From assembly GCA_009733575.1 (NCBI GenBank), contig ML769604.1, positions 28,724 through 92,723 on the forward strand: 64,000 nucleotides of DNA, read 5' to 3'. The DNA is from Gymnopus androsaceus JB14 (taxonomy: Eukaryota; Basidiomycota; Agaricomycetes; Agaricales; Omphalotaceae). Shown here one piece after another: positions 34,003-46,406 of the stretch. Below the pieces are notes generated by a model that had not been told where the DNA came from, did not search any database, and was given only the letters and a program-made list of their open reading frames with translations. Numbering within the stretch: position 1 is the stretch's first letter; every line of letters starts with the position of its first letter. Both the position numbers and the translations under genes were made by a program.

Positions 34003-37000
34003 ATGCCCAAATTTGAGGACGAGCCTGATGCAGCTGCCGGACGTTCATCGACGTCAAATCGGAGGGAAACTATTCTGAGCCTGGTAGAAATGCTCTTAAA
34101 GCAGGGAGATGATCACGACATGCTAGGTGAGCTCAAAGCTTGTACAGTTTTCTCCGATTTCCTGATCGATGCAGGCCTCAATCAGCAGCCGACATTTGAG
34201 GACGATAGAGACGTCCGTGAGTGGTTGTGATTTTTGCGTGTGCTTTGTTCATTAGAGCTCTACTTCAGCTACCGTCGACGAGCATCACCAAACTGCTGGC
34301 GCCGAAGCATTCAACAGGTTTCAAAAGTGCGTGTATCTATCTTGTTAGATGCATGCCTATACAAACTATATTGTAGGAGAATTAACAATCTCGACAAAGA
34401 GGTATTTGGGGACCCTCATCCTTGCGTTCTTGTTGAATTTACCTTGGTCCTTAGCTCCGGAACTTTTCAAACGCGGCTCGACAATTAGGAAGTTCCGCTG
34501 CTATCCTCTCTTCCGCCTTCCACCTTCGGTACATAGCCTATCACTTCAAACTATTGTCGTCTAATCATTGACCTTGCAGGACGAGGATTGCGCATATTGG
34601 TTATTTGTATCACACAAACGCTGCGGACTTGTATCCTCGCAAAATCAAGCCTCCGGCTTCTACACACGCACTACCGGATGTCGATGATATGGGCAGAATC
34701 CCTAGGTATCGTCCAAAACCTAGGAGGAAATATCGCCTGTCCGGAAAACATCGAGCTCTTCCACATGTTGCGCGCCCTACGGTTGACACGACTGTAGACC
34801 TAGAGGATTTCCCTAACCAGTTCGAACAGCTCGCAGAGGAGGTCACGACATTTGTCAACTGCTTGAACGAGTTTCCCGAGTTCACAGACGAGGCAGTTAA
34901 TGCGTCTATCTCAAGCTTTGAGGGTGATTTGAAGTACTGGGCAAGCTGTTTGCACAACTATTCAGGTGTGTCATTAGTACGGGACTCGTCCAGGCCACCA
35001 TCCTAATATGTAAAACAGGACAATTCCGGTATCCTGCTGTTCAACGATACATTCAAGACCTTGCAGTTGAAATGGGGGAGCACATCGACAGTATCACGTC
35101 TACCTTAGCCATGTTCATTGAAGTCGGCGTGCCAACAATTCGCTTTGCACAGGTAGCGATTTTTCGCGTACATACTTGGTCATTACTTACCATGATCCAG
35201 AAGCACGGTGCCACAAATTTGCTCAATCTTTCAACTGTAGCGACATTCTTTTCTGCTGTTACGGCCACGACAATCCAGTTCTCTTATCAACTGAATAGTC
35301 CATCCGGCACAGCGGTGAATGTGTTTTGGTTTCTGAGTTTGGTTTTCAGTATTGCCGCTGCTGTGAACAGTTTACTGGGATTGACTTGGAAGCAGGCCAT
35401 GTAGTAAGTTGTCGGATTCTTATTTAGAGAGCACTTTTAACAATTTTGAAATCCTTTCAGTCGTTCTCCAGGGCACCGAGTGCCTTGGTGGGTTCTCATC
35501 TGGATCAAGCGCTCCCCCTTAATATTTTTGGTGTTATCCGTCGCGAGTTTTTCAATTGGTCTATGTCTGTTCACGTACGCCTCTGACCAAGTAAGCTTGT
35601 ATCTTCTTGTTCAATGTGTCCCGCTCATGTCTTTCTTCCTACAGCACAGAATCGTCGCAACTATAACGACTGTATTCACAGGTTTTACGTCGTTCGGTTT
35701 AGCAGCTGTGTCAGCCTGGTTCGCTTCTGAACGATGGGCGTTTACTCACCACCGCGGCACAAAATGGCTTGGAGATGTCCTTGTCGAAGTCAACGAAAGC
35801 TTTCTCCGACTTCCTGGCATCTCTTTCGTGAGACGAGGACTACGTCAATCTTCTAAGTGGGCATCAAGAGTTACTTCCGGTGCACGCACGAAGCTTCGGA
35901 GGGTCAAGTCTATTACCAAAAGTATTATATCGAGCGATGGAGAGAAAGCTAGTGACATTGAGAACGGACTTCCTATGACTATGGGCCCAGAAGATGCGAC
36001 TATGGCACCTTCTGCAATGGGCCGTCGTCGACCTTCGGAAACGGGACCTGCATCTCCACTTGATTCGCCAGCCATATCAACTACCATAGGTTCCCTCACC
36101 CCAATGGGACCAGGTAGTCCTCCTAATACCCCTTCAAGCCCAACCAGTCCATCCGTCGGAAAACAGTTATGGAAAAACGCACTTCGCACGGTCAAGATGA
36201 GCTCGATTTTGTCGCATCCCACCCGTTCGCCGCATCGCCAAAGAACTACATCGTCTACCTTGTTGTCATCGGATCGTAAGCGTATGATATCCGAGCCACC
36301 AGTAAAGGCCATCGTTCGATCTCGTGTAGCTGCATTGGTGCCCAAGCTCAAATGTCTGGAACCAACGCAAGATATGGCGTGCCATCAAGCACTGGTTAGG
36401 CATCTGCAATTCTCCCCTGACGGGAAATTTTTGGCTACTTCAAGGTACGCTTTTCGCTCTTTCTGTTTTCAAATTAAGACTATTGAGTTGTGTAGTTGGG
36501 ATAGGACATCGGTCATACTACGTGTCGAAGTAGGCATGATGATAATTATCAGTTTCTGCTGTACTCACCAGGAACCCGCCTAGAATTCTGTTGTTGCACA
36601 TCACCGTACACTGGCTCACGCAAAGGGATTCGTCGGACAAGTTGCTTGGTGAATAATAAATTACTCTCTGGCGGGTATCTTAGGCTTACAATCTATTCAG
36701 GTCTCCCACCGGGCATCTTTTGCTCACCAAACTCAATCGTGGTGTCAAAGTGTGGACCCAAGTGAGTCACCGACCTCTATTTCCGTGGTTGATGAATGGT
36801 TTCAACTGAATTTTTTATTTGCCGTTCAGGACGGTGTATGTCAAAGGACTATTGACCGACCTGCGTATGTGGAGTCGATTACATGGTTCCCCGGTGGTGA
36901 AGGTGATTGCTTTAGTCACTGGCCGCTTTCCCTTCACAAACCTTTTTTTCCCTTAGCGTTCTTGTCGGTCGAAGGCAGCGATGTCGCCAAACTGGTACGT

Positions 37001-38244
37001 CAGGACGATATCTATGATTTCTGCCGTTCTAAATCTTTGAATGGTTATTCAGGACTTGAAAGGCAAGGTATGCATCTTTCGAAATATCTGTTTGATGGTG
37101 TTCCGCTAACTTCTCCATTCAGGTTTTAGGAACATACAATTTTGGAAGCATAAAGCTGCAGGATGTCGCTGTTACGCCTGATGGAACACGTCTTCTTGGT
37201 GTCGGACCGTTGCTTCAATCCCCGGATGGACTTCTCCCTAGTAAATCAAGGGCGGAGAAACGACTAGCAAGTTGGTGTGAATTAGTGAAATGATATCTCC
37301 ATTTCTAACTATCACGGCAGTCTATAACATGGACACGAAACAAATCGAACAGTGAGTCGTCACCATTCCGATGTCTTTGGATCACTGTTTCTGATACCCT
37401 CCATTAGCGCTACACCCGTGCTCAACGATGTAAAGGACATCACTTTGGCAAGAAATACTCGGAATGGTCTTGTAGCGCTGGTCAGCTATGAAAATAAGGT
37501 ACGCAACGTGATGTTGGGCACTGCGGCCATATTCTAATGCTATACCAAGGCTCCTCCGCAGCTATGGAAACTAGAGACAGTAAGGGATGCTGCTAGGCTA
37601 ACTCTCCGGTAAGTCAGGTCCCAAGATCGACCTCCTTGAAACTAACTGCTTGACATTCCCATTAGGCACACTTATATGCCCAAATCGCCCGTGGACTTTG
37701 CTGGCCCAAGTTATTTTGGAGGTAAAAATGACGAACTGGTTCTTTGCGCTGGAAAAGGCAAGTCGTTACTTGTTGCATGTCTTCTGGATTATTAACGGGA
37801 GTCACTTGGATTTCTTCAGCCGGAGATATCCACATATGGGATCAAGAATCCGGCGCACTTCTTCACCATGTCCGAGCACAAGATCTCGGGGGTGACCTTA
37901 CCTGTATAGCCTGGAATCACGCTGAGGATAATCCTTTCATGTTCGCCACTGGAAGTCATGATGGCGCGCTACGCATATGGACCAAACTTGCTGAACGAAG
38001 ACCTTCGACATCGGTGTTGGAGACTAGTCTTCCTTTTACGCGCAGCGCATCTCCTTCTGATATGGAAGATATGACACGCACGGAAAGTCCTCTGACGCAA
38101 CAAGAGTTCGAATCGTCGTTTGCGAATAGTATGGAGAGCTTGGGGACTGGTCCTTCGTCGAGCTCTGCAAATAGGGAACGAACGGTGGCGTTCGCTGCTG
38201 AACATACTGTCGGTCCTACTGTCGATTCGGATGCGTCGCCATGA
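34003..38244 (+). CDS. membrane-anchored WD40-repeat protein
   Basis: A long multi-exon gene. The N-terminus (MPKFEDEPDAAAGRSS) is soluble and helical, with RINNLDKELRNFSNAARQLG and a second helical block (FEQLAEEVTTFVNCLNEF). Two to four hydrophobic helices follow (LLNLSTVATFFSAVTATTI, NVFWFLSLVFSIAAAVNSLL, SPLIFLVLSVASFSIGLCLF, VFTGFTSFGLAAVSAWF). Next come a long Ser/Pro-rich linker and a C-terminal WD40 propeller: HLQFSPDGKFLATSR-SWDRTSVI, LLTKLNRGVKVWTQ, SITWFPGGE, VAVTPDGTRLLGVG, AGDIHIWDQESG and FATGSHDGALRIWTKL. It ends in a Ser/Thr-rich tail. Most of the roughly 15 joins are clean; one early junction (about 34215) needs an unusual GTCCGT donor or a one-base shift. One intron is GC-AG (37758-37819). 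Role unknown; the layout suggests a scaffold on an endomembrane. Confidence 0.8.
37758..37819 (+). other. GC-AG intron
   Basis: The exon ends GGAAAAG, the intron starts GCAAGT and ends TTCTTCAG. Splicing here joins LCAGK to AGDIHIWDQ, restoring a canonical WD40 strand. GC donors with otherwise strong AAGT context are a known minor class. Confidence 0.8.
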
Positions 38245-38671
38245 AGAAAATTCAAAATATGATTTATTACGATAATATGGACTTATGTGTAGACACTGCT
38301 GGTTGGTTCTAGGAAGGCTGGAATACTTGGTATGTAAGTAGTACATATGTAGAAAAATTACTCCAATAAATGAGGGGTCACCGCTTACTTTTATGCACAG
38401 TCTGACAATTATTCATTATTCATAGTTCCGAGATACCGACGGCAAGAAATAGCAACAGCAAGTAAGATTTTTGTACTACTGTTACAAGAACTCATTACGG
38501 GGGATATCCGAGGTCCAAACAGGTTACATATAAGCGAACAGAAAAAGGCAATAACATATATGGAGTCCAGATAATAAAACAAGGGAAGGCGAAGGGTTAA
38601 CGCAGACGGAGCGCAGCGGGACCTCCTCCATTAGAGGGAAGTATGCTGATAAAGCAGTGTGTCGACCGCGA

Positions 38672-39351
38672 TCATTTTCCTGTTGCTTTCACGATGGAAA
38701 CAACGATGATGACGATTATAACGGCGATTGCACCGCCAATGATAAGGCGCATCTGAGGTGTAACCGTTAGCTGAAGATTTTTGAAAGGGCAATACAAGGA
38801 CGTACCTTCATGTCCTTCCACCTGAAAACCGATATATAAGGTAGTCCAGTGAGCAAAACCGGGCTTTATTCCGCTGACATACAAGCAACCACATACCACA
38901 TATTCTGAAAGAAAGTAATAGTTGAGTCGTCGAAATGAACAAAGGTGAGAAGAACATACCTTTCTGACTCTGTTTGCTCCACGACGGAATCCCTGCGCAG
39001 ATACGGCAAGGTTATCTTGAAAAGGGCATCAGTATACTAATACCGTTTGCAGCCGATTCGACCGTACAGTCGAATTGGCATGGTAAGGCCCAGCGCACCT
39101 GTCTTGTCCTGCAGCGAATCCAATCTTTCTCCTCTCTCTGCTACTTTGGAAATATTATCTCTCATGATTTCGACAGTGTCATCAATTTGGGCTTGGATAG
39201 CAGCAGTCTTGGCATTTCCTCCTTGAGAAGAAGCGCCAGAGGGGTTTGAGAAGAGCCGCCTCTGGGAAGATAAGGGTCGTAAGGTTCAGACCTAGCAAAA
39301 TTATGGAAATGTAAGCTGGTGCAGGTGGAATAAGATGTTTTGCGCTAACAT
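38672..39351 (-). CDS. synaptobrevin/VAMP R-SNARE
   Basis: The SNARE core reads [60 protein letters not shown], followed by the tail anchor [21 protein letters not shown]. The conserved zero-layer arginine is in ERGERLD. Such v-SNAREs (yeast Snc1/2) drive fusion of secretory vesicles with the plasma membrane. The N-terminus is [14 protein letters not shown], normal for the fungal family. The start codon is split by an intron: AT at 39351-39350, then GTTAGC...GCTAG, then G. Further introns are short, one exon being only a few codons. Near 39243 the frame of the N-terminus and that of the SNARE core differ by one base, at a C4 run (CAAACCCCTC). One more C would join them cleanly, so a missing base in the assembly is likely. 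Confidence 0.9.
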
Positions 39352-40656
39352 TATGAAGACGTTGGAGTCTACAGATGAATCAAAATTAGTTTATGACCTT
39401 GAAGAGTGCTGAAAATGCTAACCGTATCAAACGATGCTGGAGGTAGAAGAATGGGAGCGATGGGGTTGGTGGTGACGAGGAGAGTTACGCTGGCCTTCCC
39501 ACGTGCCCACACTGCAATTCAGCTGCGCGCTTACGCGGTTGCCTCTTGTTGTTCAGACTCGTCTTTCTTTTGGACCATGCCGCCTTCCTTCCTTGCTTGT
39601 AAACTTTTCTAACTGGCACGAGGTATAATAGGGTAGAAAGGAAAACAGAAGCGGTTTAGGCGGAAGATGCACAGCTCCAAGATTGGTGAGTCCTTACTCG
39701 CAGGTACTGGGTTCATGATTAGAGCTATTACATACGTTCCCAACTACTTGGTCTGACATAACTATGCCATAGAGAAACCACACACTTACTGTAATGCTGG
39801 AACTCGATATAAGGCATGTTAATCACCAGACATGGCAGACAGATCTCTTATGATTTATCAGGATAAGAAATGTTCAATGGGAATATGAAACCTTGAAGGC
39901 CTGCTTCCTATCTCACCGGGCGCTCGAAACAACGGTCTTGTGCTTCATTTGACAGACGCGTCCTTATGGTACTCCAATTGTACGATTTGGGCATCGGTAC
40001 CGCTCCCAGTCAACCTTTGGAGTTTCAAGCATCCGGGTAGCTCGTCGGGACTGGGTAGGACTGGGTCCGGACATTTCAGAACATTTCAGAACTCTCTTAA
40101 TCTAATGGCGATGATAACCTTAGGCTTTTGACAATGTCATATTTTTCCGCTCATGCGTCGACGGCCATAACTGTTTTTTCAAACACGACCATCCCGGACG
40201 CGGTAGTTAAAAATTCGACAAATTTCGGCTTTCTGATGCGTCCTTTCCGATAGTGGCTCCCGCTGCTGTACATGTTTTACTCTTGCTAGAGTCGCAATGT
40301 GCCCATGGTGCCCGGCAGTCAGGCGCCGACATCTTTATTCATGCTGTCGACATCTACTCTCGAGCGCCCATGAACTTCTCCTTCGAACAACTCTGGGCGC
40401 TCTCTCTCGCTGTTTCGATAAGATCGAAAGAGCAATTAAGATATTGAATGACGATGACATCTCAGCTACGTCTTGTTGGTATCACTTATACGGTACTGTT
40501 TTCGCCACCTCAGCGCTCAGCGCCGATAAGCATGGGTTTTCCAACCTTTCGAACCGCCGTCCCTGTCCGGGTATTACCCCGAAGATCAAGGTGGTGACTG
40601 GCGTTCATATAAGAAGGCTTCACTCATCTTTGATTTGCCAGTCACATTTTCCCATT
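39352..40656. other. gene-less stretch
   Basis: Between the SNARE start and the P450 start. No gene recognised on either strand; short ORFs only. Confidence 0.4.
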
Positions 40657-42871
40657 ATGATCCATCTTCAAGCTGGAATCCTGGGGCTCGTGAGTCTCAA
40701 TTGAACTCCTTGGCTACCACTCATTCATCTCTAACATCTAACATCTATTCACAGGCTAACCATTTACTCTTTCACAAGTATGAACCGACGGACGAAATAT
40801 TCGTTCCAGCGGTTTTGCTTCTACTTTTCAGAGCCTTGGGTCCTTGGTATCATTTCAGGGAGCTACTCCGCTGGCTTCTTGAAGTTTCCCCATCAGTCTT
40901 TGGTGCTAAACGCATACACTACCTTCTATGTCGTGCTCCTCGCGTCCATTGCGCTCTATCGAGTTTCACCTTTCCACCCTCTGGCAAAAGTACCTGGGCC
41001 TGTTTTATTCAAGATTTCTAAATTTGCCCCGCTTTGGTATTGTTGGCACGGTCATCAGGCTTCGCTTTACAAGTCTCTTCACGCTTGTTACGGGCCTGTA
41101 GTCCGCGTTGGTACGCCACCGTTTGCACTGTCAATTATCATCCAGGGGCTAATTTTTGTAATGTATATGTACTTAGCACCAAACGAAATATCTGTGGCAG
41201 ACGTTGATGCAATAGGTGCGGTTCTCGGTAGCGGGGGCTTACCGAAAGGAGCAGGTATGTGCTCTTGCTCTAATTGAACGTCCGGACTCTGGTGCCCATA
41301 ATAAGCTTAGCTTACATTCGATTCCGAGTAAAGAGTGGACCGGAGAACTTGGTCACAATGAACGGAGATCTGCATGCGGCGCGACGTCGTTTGTGGAATC
41401 GAGCAATGAGCACCGAGTCTCTTTACGAGTATGAATCTATCATTGCTACTCGGGGACACGAACTCGTCGACGCTTTGAACGCCCAAATTCCTGTTGCGAA
41501 GGGTAAGGTGGATATCGGCCAGTGGTTAAACTTCTTCTCGTGAGTTTAAATCCAATGTTCATATCCATCGACATTGACTGATCATCCCTCAAGCTTTGAT
41601 TTTATGTCCGATCTTGCGTGCGGTGGTTTTCTCTCATACTGAAATTTCATCGCCTGACAAATTCCCAATTATTCTAGATTTAATGCGGGATCTAAGATGA
41701 TGAAGGAAGGTGACGTGCACAAGTTGTGGCCTGGTCTTCATCTCCATATGAGGTATGTTAATCTGCGTATGTAGCTTTATAATGTTCGAGTTCTGATCAT
41801 TCAACGCCACCAGAGGTGTTTCCATACTGTCACATTTGCCGTGGATCCCAGATATCAGAGACCGCCTGCCTTGGTTCTCTATGCCTCTCTGGCCAATCGC
41901 AGAGGAGGTGGTCTGCTGCCCGTTTACAGCAGCCTGCTCAGAAAAAAGACATTTGGTATCATCTTGTAAGTGAACTAGTCTTCAACGCTACATTATGATG
42001 TCAGATTTGACACCCGCCCTTAGATGGACGAAGCAGGGTTGGAGAAAGTCAAGCCCAGTCTTGCAGAAGTAGGATCAGACGCAGTCCTTACTATCATTGC
42101 TGGAGCAGACACAACCTCTTGCGCGATGACTTCATTGTTCTGGCTCATTCTTTCCAATCCGGAGTGTTACAAGCGCCTACAAAAAGAGATCGATAGCGTT
42201 TATCCACCTGGTTCGGATCCTCTTGACGTATCAAAGCATTCAAATCTTCCGTTCCTGGCTGCTTGCATGTTCGTGATAGTCCGATTTACTCTGATCTTGT
42301 CCGAAAACAAGGAGCTTTTTTCTGATTTCTTACTTGCAGCCAGGAAGCGCTGCGTCTTTTACCGCCTGCTCCTGTTAGTGGCGCTAGAGAGGTACCTCGC
42401 GGTAGCGGAGGCGCTGAAATCGCTGGACAGTTCGTATTTTTCATCATATATTTCCCTTGGCGCTAAAAAAAACTATACAGTTTCCTCCCGGAAGGCACGC
42501 AAGTGTGGGTACCGCCTCAGCTCTTCCACCTCAACCCGTCGTACTTTTCGCCCCGCACGGAGGAGTTTGTTCCGGACCGCTGGCTAGATTCAAGCTCAAG
42601 CAGTTGTGACGAAGAGAAAAATCCCAACCAGTCAACTGAATTCAAAAATGACATGAACGCATACCTCCCATTCTCTTTTGGCCCAGCAAATTGTGCAGGT
42701 AGGAACCTCGCAAAGAAGGAGATCATGATGGTTATGTCTCTCTTACTGTATACTTTCGATTTTCGGTTTGCCCGTGGGTTCGACTCGAAAAGCTGGCCAG
42801 AAAGAATGCAGACGTTTTTCGTGACCATCAGACCTCCGATGGAAGTTACGATAACCCGCCGCGGATTATAG
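40657..42871 (+). pseudogene. cytochrome P450, frame-broken
   Basis: All core P450 motifs are present: membrane leader (MIHLQAGILGLANHLLFHKY), PLAKVPGPVLFKISKF proline hinge, GPNEISV-like element, I-helix AGADTTSCAMTSLFWL, ExxR (QEALRLLPP), FVPDRW and heme loop FSFGPANCAGRNLAKKE. It ends TIRPPMEVTITRRGL. The style fits Agaricomycete P450s of the CYP5150/CYP67 type; subfamily unsure. P450s are ER-bound monooxygenases. Extra-base shifts are needed near 40828 (CTACTTTTCAGAG), 41910 (GAGGTGGTCTGC) and at the exon start near 42482, plus another shift near 41692. With that many breaks the gene is probably dead unless the sequence is faulty. The conserved residues are intact, so any loss would be recent. 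Confidence 0.8.
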
Positions 42872-43245
42872 CAGAATTAGAAGCGCTGGCCAAGTACTAG
42901 TCGTTCCGATGTGTTGGTGACCCACATAGAAGAACTTTGTAAATGTACTGTTGTATACCAGTTGTATTATTATCTAGTCGATGAATCTGATGTTCTCTCG
43001 AGGATCGGCGATCCAGTTCCTACTCATCAGGACCTTAAACCCTCCTAAAACCCTAACTAATCATCATAACCTCCCACCTACGCAGCAATGAGTGCCCAAT
43101 GTTCCATTTCCGTCACGCTAGTAAAAGTATCTCTACGAGGGCAAAGCTTAGCCCCATAAAGAGAGGGAGGAGCCTATTTTCTGAAGGAAATTAGGTCAGA
43201 AATGACCTGAATTTTGATATCCAACAATGGACTGCATGCTCACAC
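42872..43245. other. intergenic, no gene seen
   Basis: 3-prime flank of the P450. One short CCCTAA-like stretch (43030-43060) was noted but it is not a telomeric array. Confidence 0.4.
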
Positions 43246-43497
43246 TCATCTCCTTCTCCCGCTTTCCGTGGGATTCATGTTATCGATAGTTTGTTGTATA
43301 GCTCCCGCATTCTGGTGAATCTCCCTCAGCTGCTCCTGTCTGTTAATTTTGGCTCTTTCCATAGCGATCATCATCTGTGAAGCTGTTTGCTTCATCTCTT
43401 CCAGCGCCCTGGAAGTCATCTGGGAGTTTCGCCTAATTTCCTGGCTAGCTCGCTCGATGTCGCTGTAGAATTCCGTATGGATTCTGGACGAAGGCAT
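43246..43497 (-). CDS. small coiled-coil protein, hypothetical
   Basis: An 83-residue ORF, almost wholly helical: RASQEIRRNSQMTSRALEEM, KQTASQMMIAMERAKINRQE, QLREIHQNAGAIQQTIDNMN. The spacing of hydrophobic residues fits a coiled coil. It ends PTESGRRR. No family recognised. The start ATG at 43497 is preceded by CCTTT. It is short and alone, so it may be an exon of a larger gene or chance, but the heptad pattern argues for coding. Confidence 0.4.
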   Translation of the reverse strand: MPSSRIHTEFYSDIERASQEIRRNSQMTSRALEEMKQTASQMMIAMERAKINRQEQLREIHQNAGAIQQTIDNMNPTESGRRR

Positions 43498-46406
43498 AAA
43501 GGGGAGAATTAAACCAAGTGATGGTTAGATTGAAAGTAGGAGCACCTGAACCACGTTCAATTGATTATTCTCCGGAACTCATAGCCAAAAGATCTCAAGT
43601 GCAGGAAGAATTGAGTCAAGTGTAACCTATGGGAGCAAAGCGATCTAGCGCGGATGATCACCAAAGGATGTTTACATGATGTTGGCCTTTAAGTGCGAAG
43701 GAGTTCCCCGGAGAGAAAAATCTTTAATGAGCCCGAGAGCTGCCCGAGTCTTTCCTTTAATAGCGAACTGAAAGTTAAATTAAAAGCAACACGAAGGAAC
43801 GAAGTGGGGCAAGGTTTACAGAGACCGTTCGGCCCAAGTAAAGCTCTCTCGCCTGGGCCCAGTCTCGACTCTCCATTGCAGGTATTTTCGCATTTTGAGG
43901 TAACTACGATCGATTGCAGCAAATTGCGTCAGTTCCACTTCAGCAACGGTACGAGATACTTACTTGGATGTTGAAATGAGAATGTCATTGTCAACGAGGG
44001 TACGTTTCAATACCTTCATATGAAGTACCGTCGCACCAATCGAAGGTTACTTGGGATCCCTGTGAATGAAAATACCATCCACGGTAGGTACTAATACTAG
44101 TATAGCACCGTCGTAGAAAAATAATTTAGCGCTAATTCACTAGCGTTCCAAGAAAGGCAAGTCAAAGCAGGAATCTTAAAGCCCCTATTTGCGCTTCAGC
44201 TGTCCGTAGCTCCTGGAATCTGAATTTAATGCGACCAGTTCAAGGATACAAATGGATCTCAACCTCGAGATTTGCTTACATTCTTCTATCTCGTAGTAAG
44301 CAGACGAAATCTCCTGTGTTGTTTGTAAGGACTTAATTTTCCGACAGTGGCCCGACAAGCCTGGAAGGTATAACACCATGCTAATTTTGCTTTGGTTTTG
44401 TTTATAGCATCCAAAGGAATTGTCAGAGTCAGTCAGATAAAGTAAATAGCTGCTTCAGAAGCGTAGGGCATCCACTGAGTAATTCAAACTTGAAAATGAT
44501 TTCTCGTAAGTTTATACCACACTGCAAAGAGTAAGCCCGAACTTTTCCGATCAAGGCACAGTCAAATTGAGAAGCAGGTGTATCAAGGTAGAGGTTGTGA
44601 AAGATGGAGTCTACAAGCTCATAACTTGTTGATAGAAAATCTAGATTGATAACTTCGTCATGCTCCAGTTTCCGGTGGTGATATCGACACTATGAATAAT
44701 GTCCGGCAGACTAAGCAAAATGAAACTAAATAAATTGCAGGAGGGAACAAGGGGAATGAAAGTCATTACACGGCACAGTCCCTAGATGGAAACGCGTTGT
44801 AGGGCGGAAGGCACATCTCAACGCGCTTTGGCTAGGGTACTGAACACCTAAATATGTAACCCAATGCAATTTCGTGAATTCTTTTATCCTGCTATAATGT
44901 CCAAGGTACTATAGCATGTGAAGCGGGAGCTTCGCACGACTTCTAGAGTCGAGAACACATATTACGCAGTCAGCAAACGGGATGTGTTCACCGCCGACGG
45001 TGAGAGCCTTAACCCATTAGGAAACGAGGAACATAGATATGAATCAGCAAACTTCTTCACATGCGGTGGCCAAGGAAGGTTGGGTTCACCAGCTTCGGTG
45101 CGAGCCTTGATAATAAGCAACCCGGTGTAAATACAGTGAATAGAGAATACTTGATGAAGATAAGACCTCTTCACGCGGTGGCCAAGGAAGGTCTGGCTCA
45201 CCAATGGCACTTGTCGGTGCAGCGTCCACTGCAAACAGACCGTGACGAGGATGGAGACAACCATACTGACTCAATTTCATTCCGAGTCGGAGGTCAAAGT
45301 TGAATCAACTGTTTTGCTGTTGAACATTCAAAACATTGCTGCCTTGATAGTAAAGGTACTGTACGTACCTCTCCGCAAACCAAGATTCGGAGAAATTGCG
45401 AAGATAGTTTATGCGACAAGAACAGTAGTAAATAACCCTCTTCAAGTCAACTTGTTGGGTCAAATCGGATACGTCGGATTATGCGCACCTTCAGTATATA
45501 CTCCAACTTCTCCAGTTCAAGATATGACAAAGCATTCATTCATGATCCCTACAACGCTAGGGACACAATGTATAGCACTGCGATGTTCATTCGCCTGGCA
45601 GTATGGCACATAGTAGACAAGATTACTAGTACATACTGTCAGTGTCGAGGATTTGCCTGCGCTGGGGGCTCACCGACTTAAAGTGGGCTGAATCTATAAG
45701 ATGGGCATCCGAAGGATGGGGATATAGATAGGTACCTTGAACCGATCGATCCCTGGTCACTCAAGTCGATTTGAGTTGGGTTCGGGAGAAGGTAAGTACG
45801 TTCGGGTGAGCTAAAGCCAAAATCGCGCTGAACACTTGAATGAATCCGCAGTAACCTGAGGCCATCATTGTCTTTGATGCCCAATTCCAAAGCTTCGTCC
45901 CAATCCGAAAATCAAACGCTAATATGGCCAACATAATTGAGCGAAATTTATACCTTACACCCTACATAGGGTAACCTTGGCTCCATCAGTTGAGTCGACT
46001 CCAGGCTCTAGCTCCTCCGAGTATTTAAATTATTCTCTTCTGTGGAATTCCATCCATTCCGTGCGAGGACATAATTATCAAAATCGACGTAGTCGAAGTG
46101 GAGAGACTGCGATGGTCGGAATGAAAGCGAGTGGCGCCCAAGAAAATCAGATCGATTAAGGTCTGCAGCAGGGAGTGGTTCGAGTCAAGTTCGAGTCTAA
46201 AAAGTGTCTGAGTTTAGTTTGAACCGAAAATTTGTGTTGGTGTGTAAGGCAGCAGCACCAGAGCGTAGATTGTACCAGTACCCGTACATCCTCATAGTCA
46301 TACACAATAATAGCAGAGGAAAATGCATGATGGCATAGCGGAAAAGGTGCATATCATACTAAGCGGAGCATACAGAAAACAGAACGATCGACTAGGACCC
46401 CTGCGT
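43498..46406. other. gene-less stretch of 2.9 kb
   Basis: No recognised gene. Two direct copies of a 30-odd-base segment, core GCGGTGGCCAAGGAAGGT, lie near 45064 and 45176. Otherwise only short ORFs without signatures. Confidence 0.45.

Noticed and set aside
43017..43065. CCCTAA-like stretch suggesting telomeric repeat
   Set aside because: Only one or two degenerate units, not an array.
45055..45215. Two copies of GCGGTGGCCAAGGAAGGT as a regulatory array
   Set aside because: Only two copies, no nearby gene; too little to claim more than a short direct repeat.
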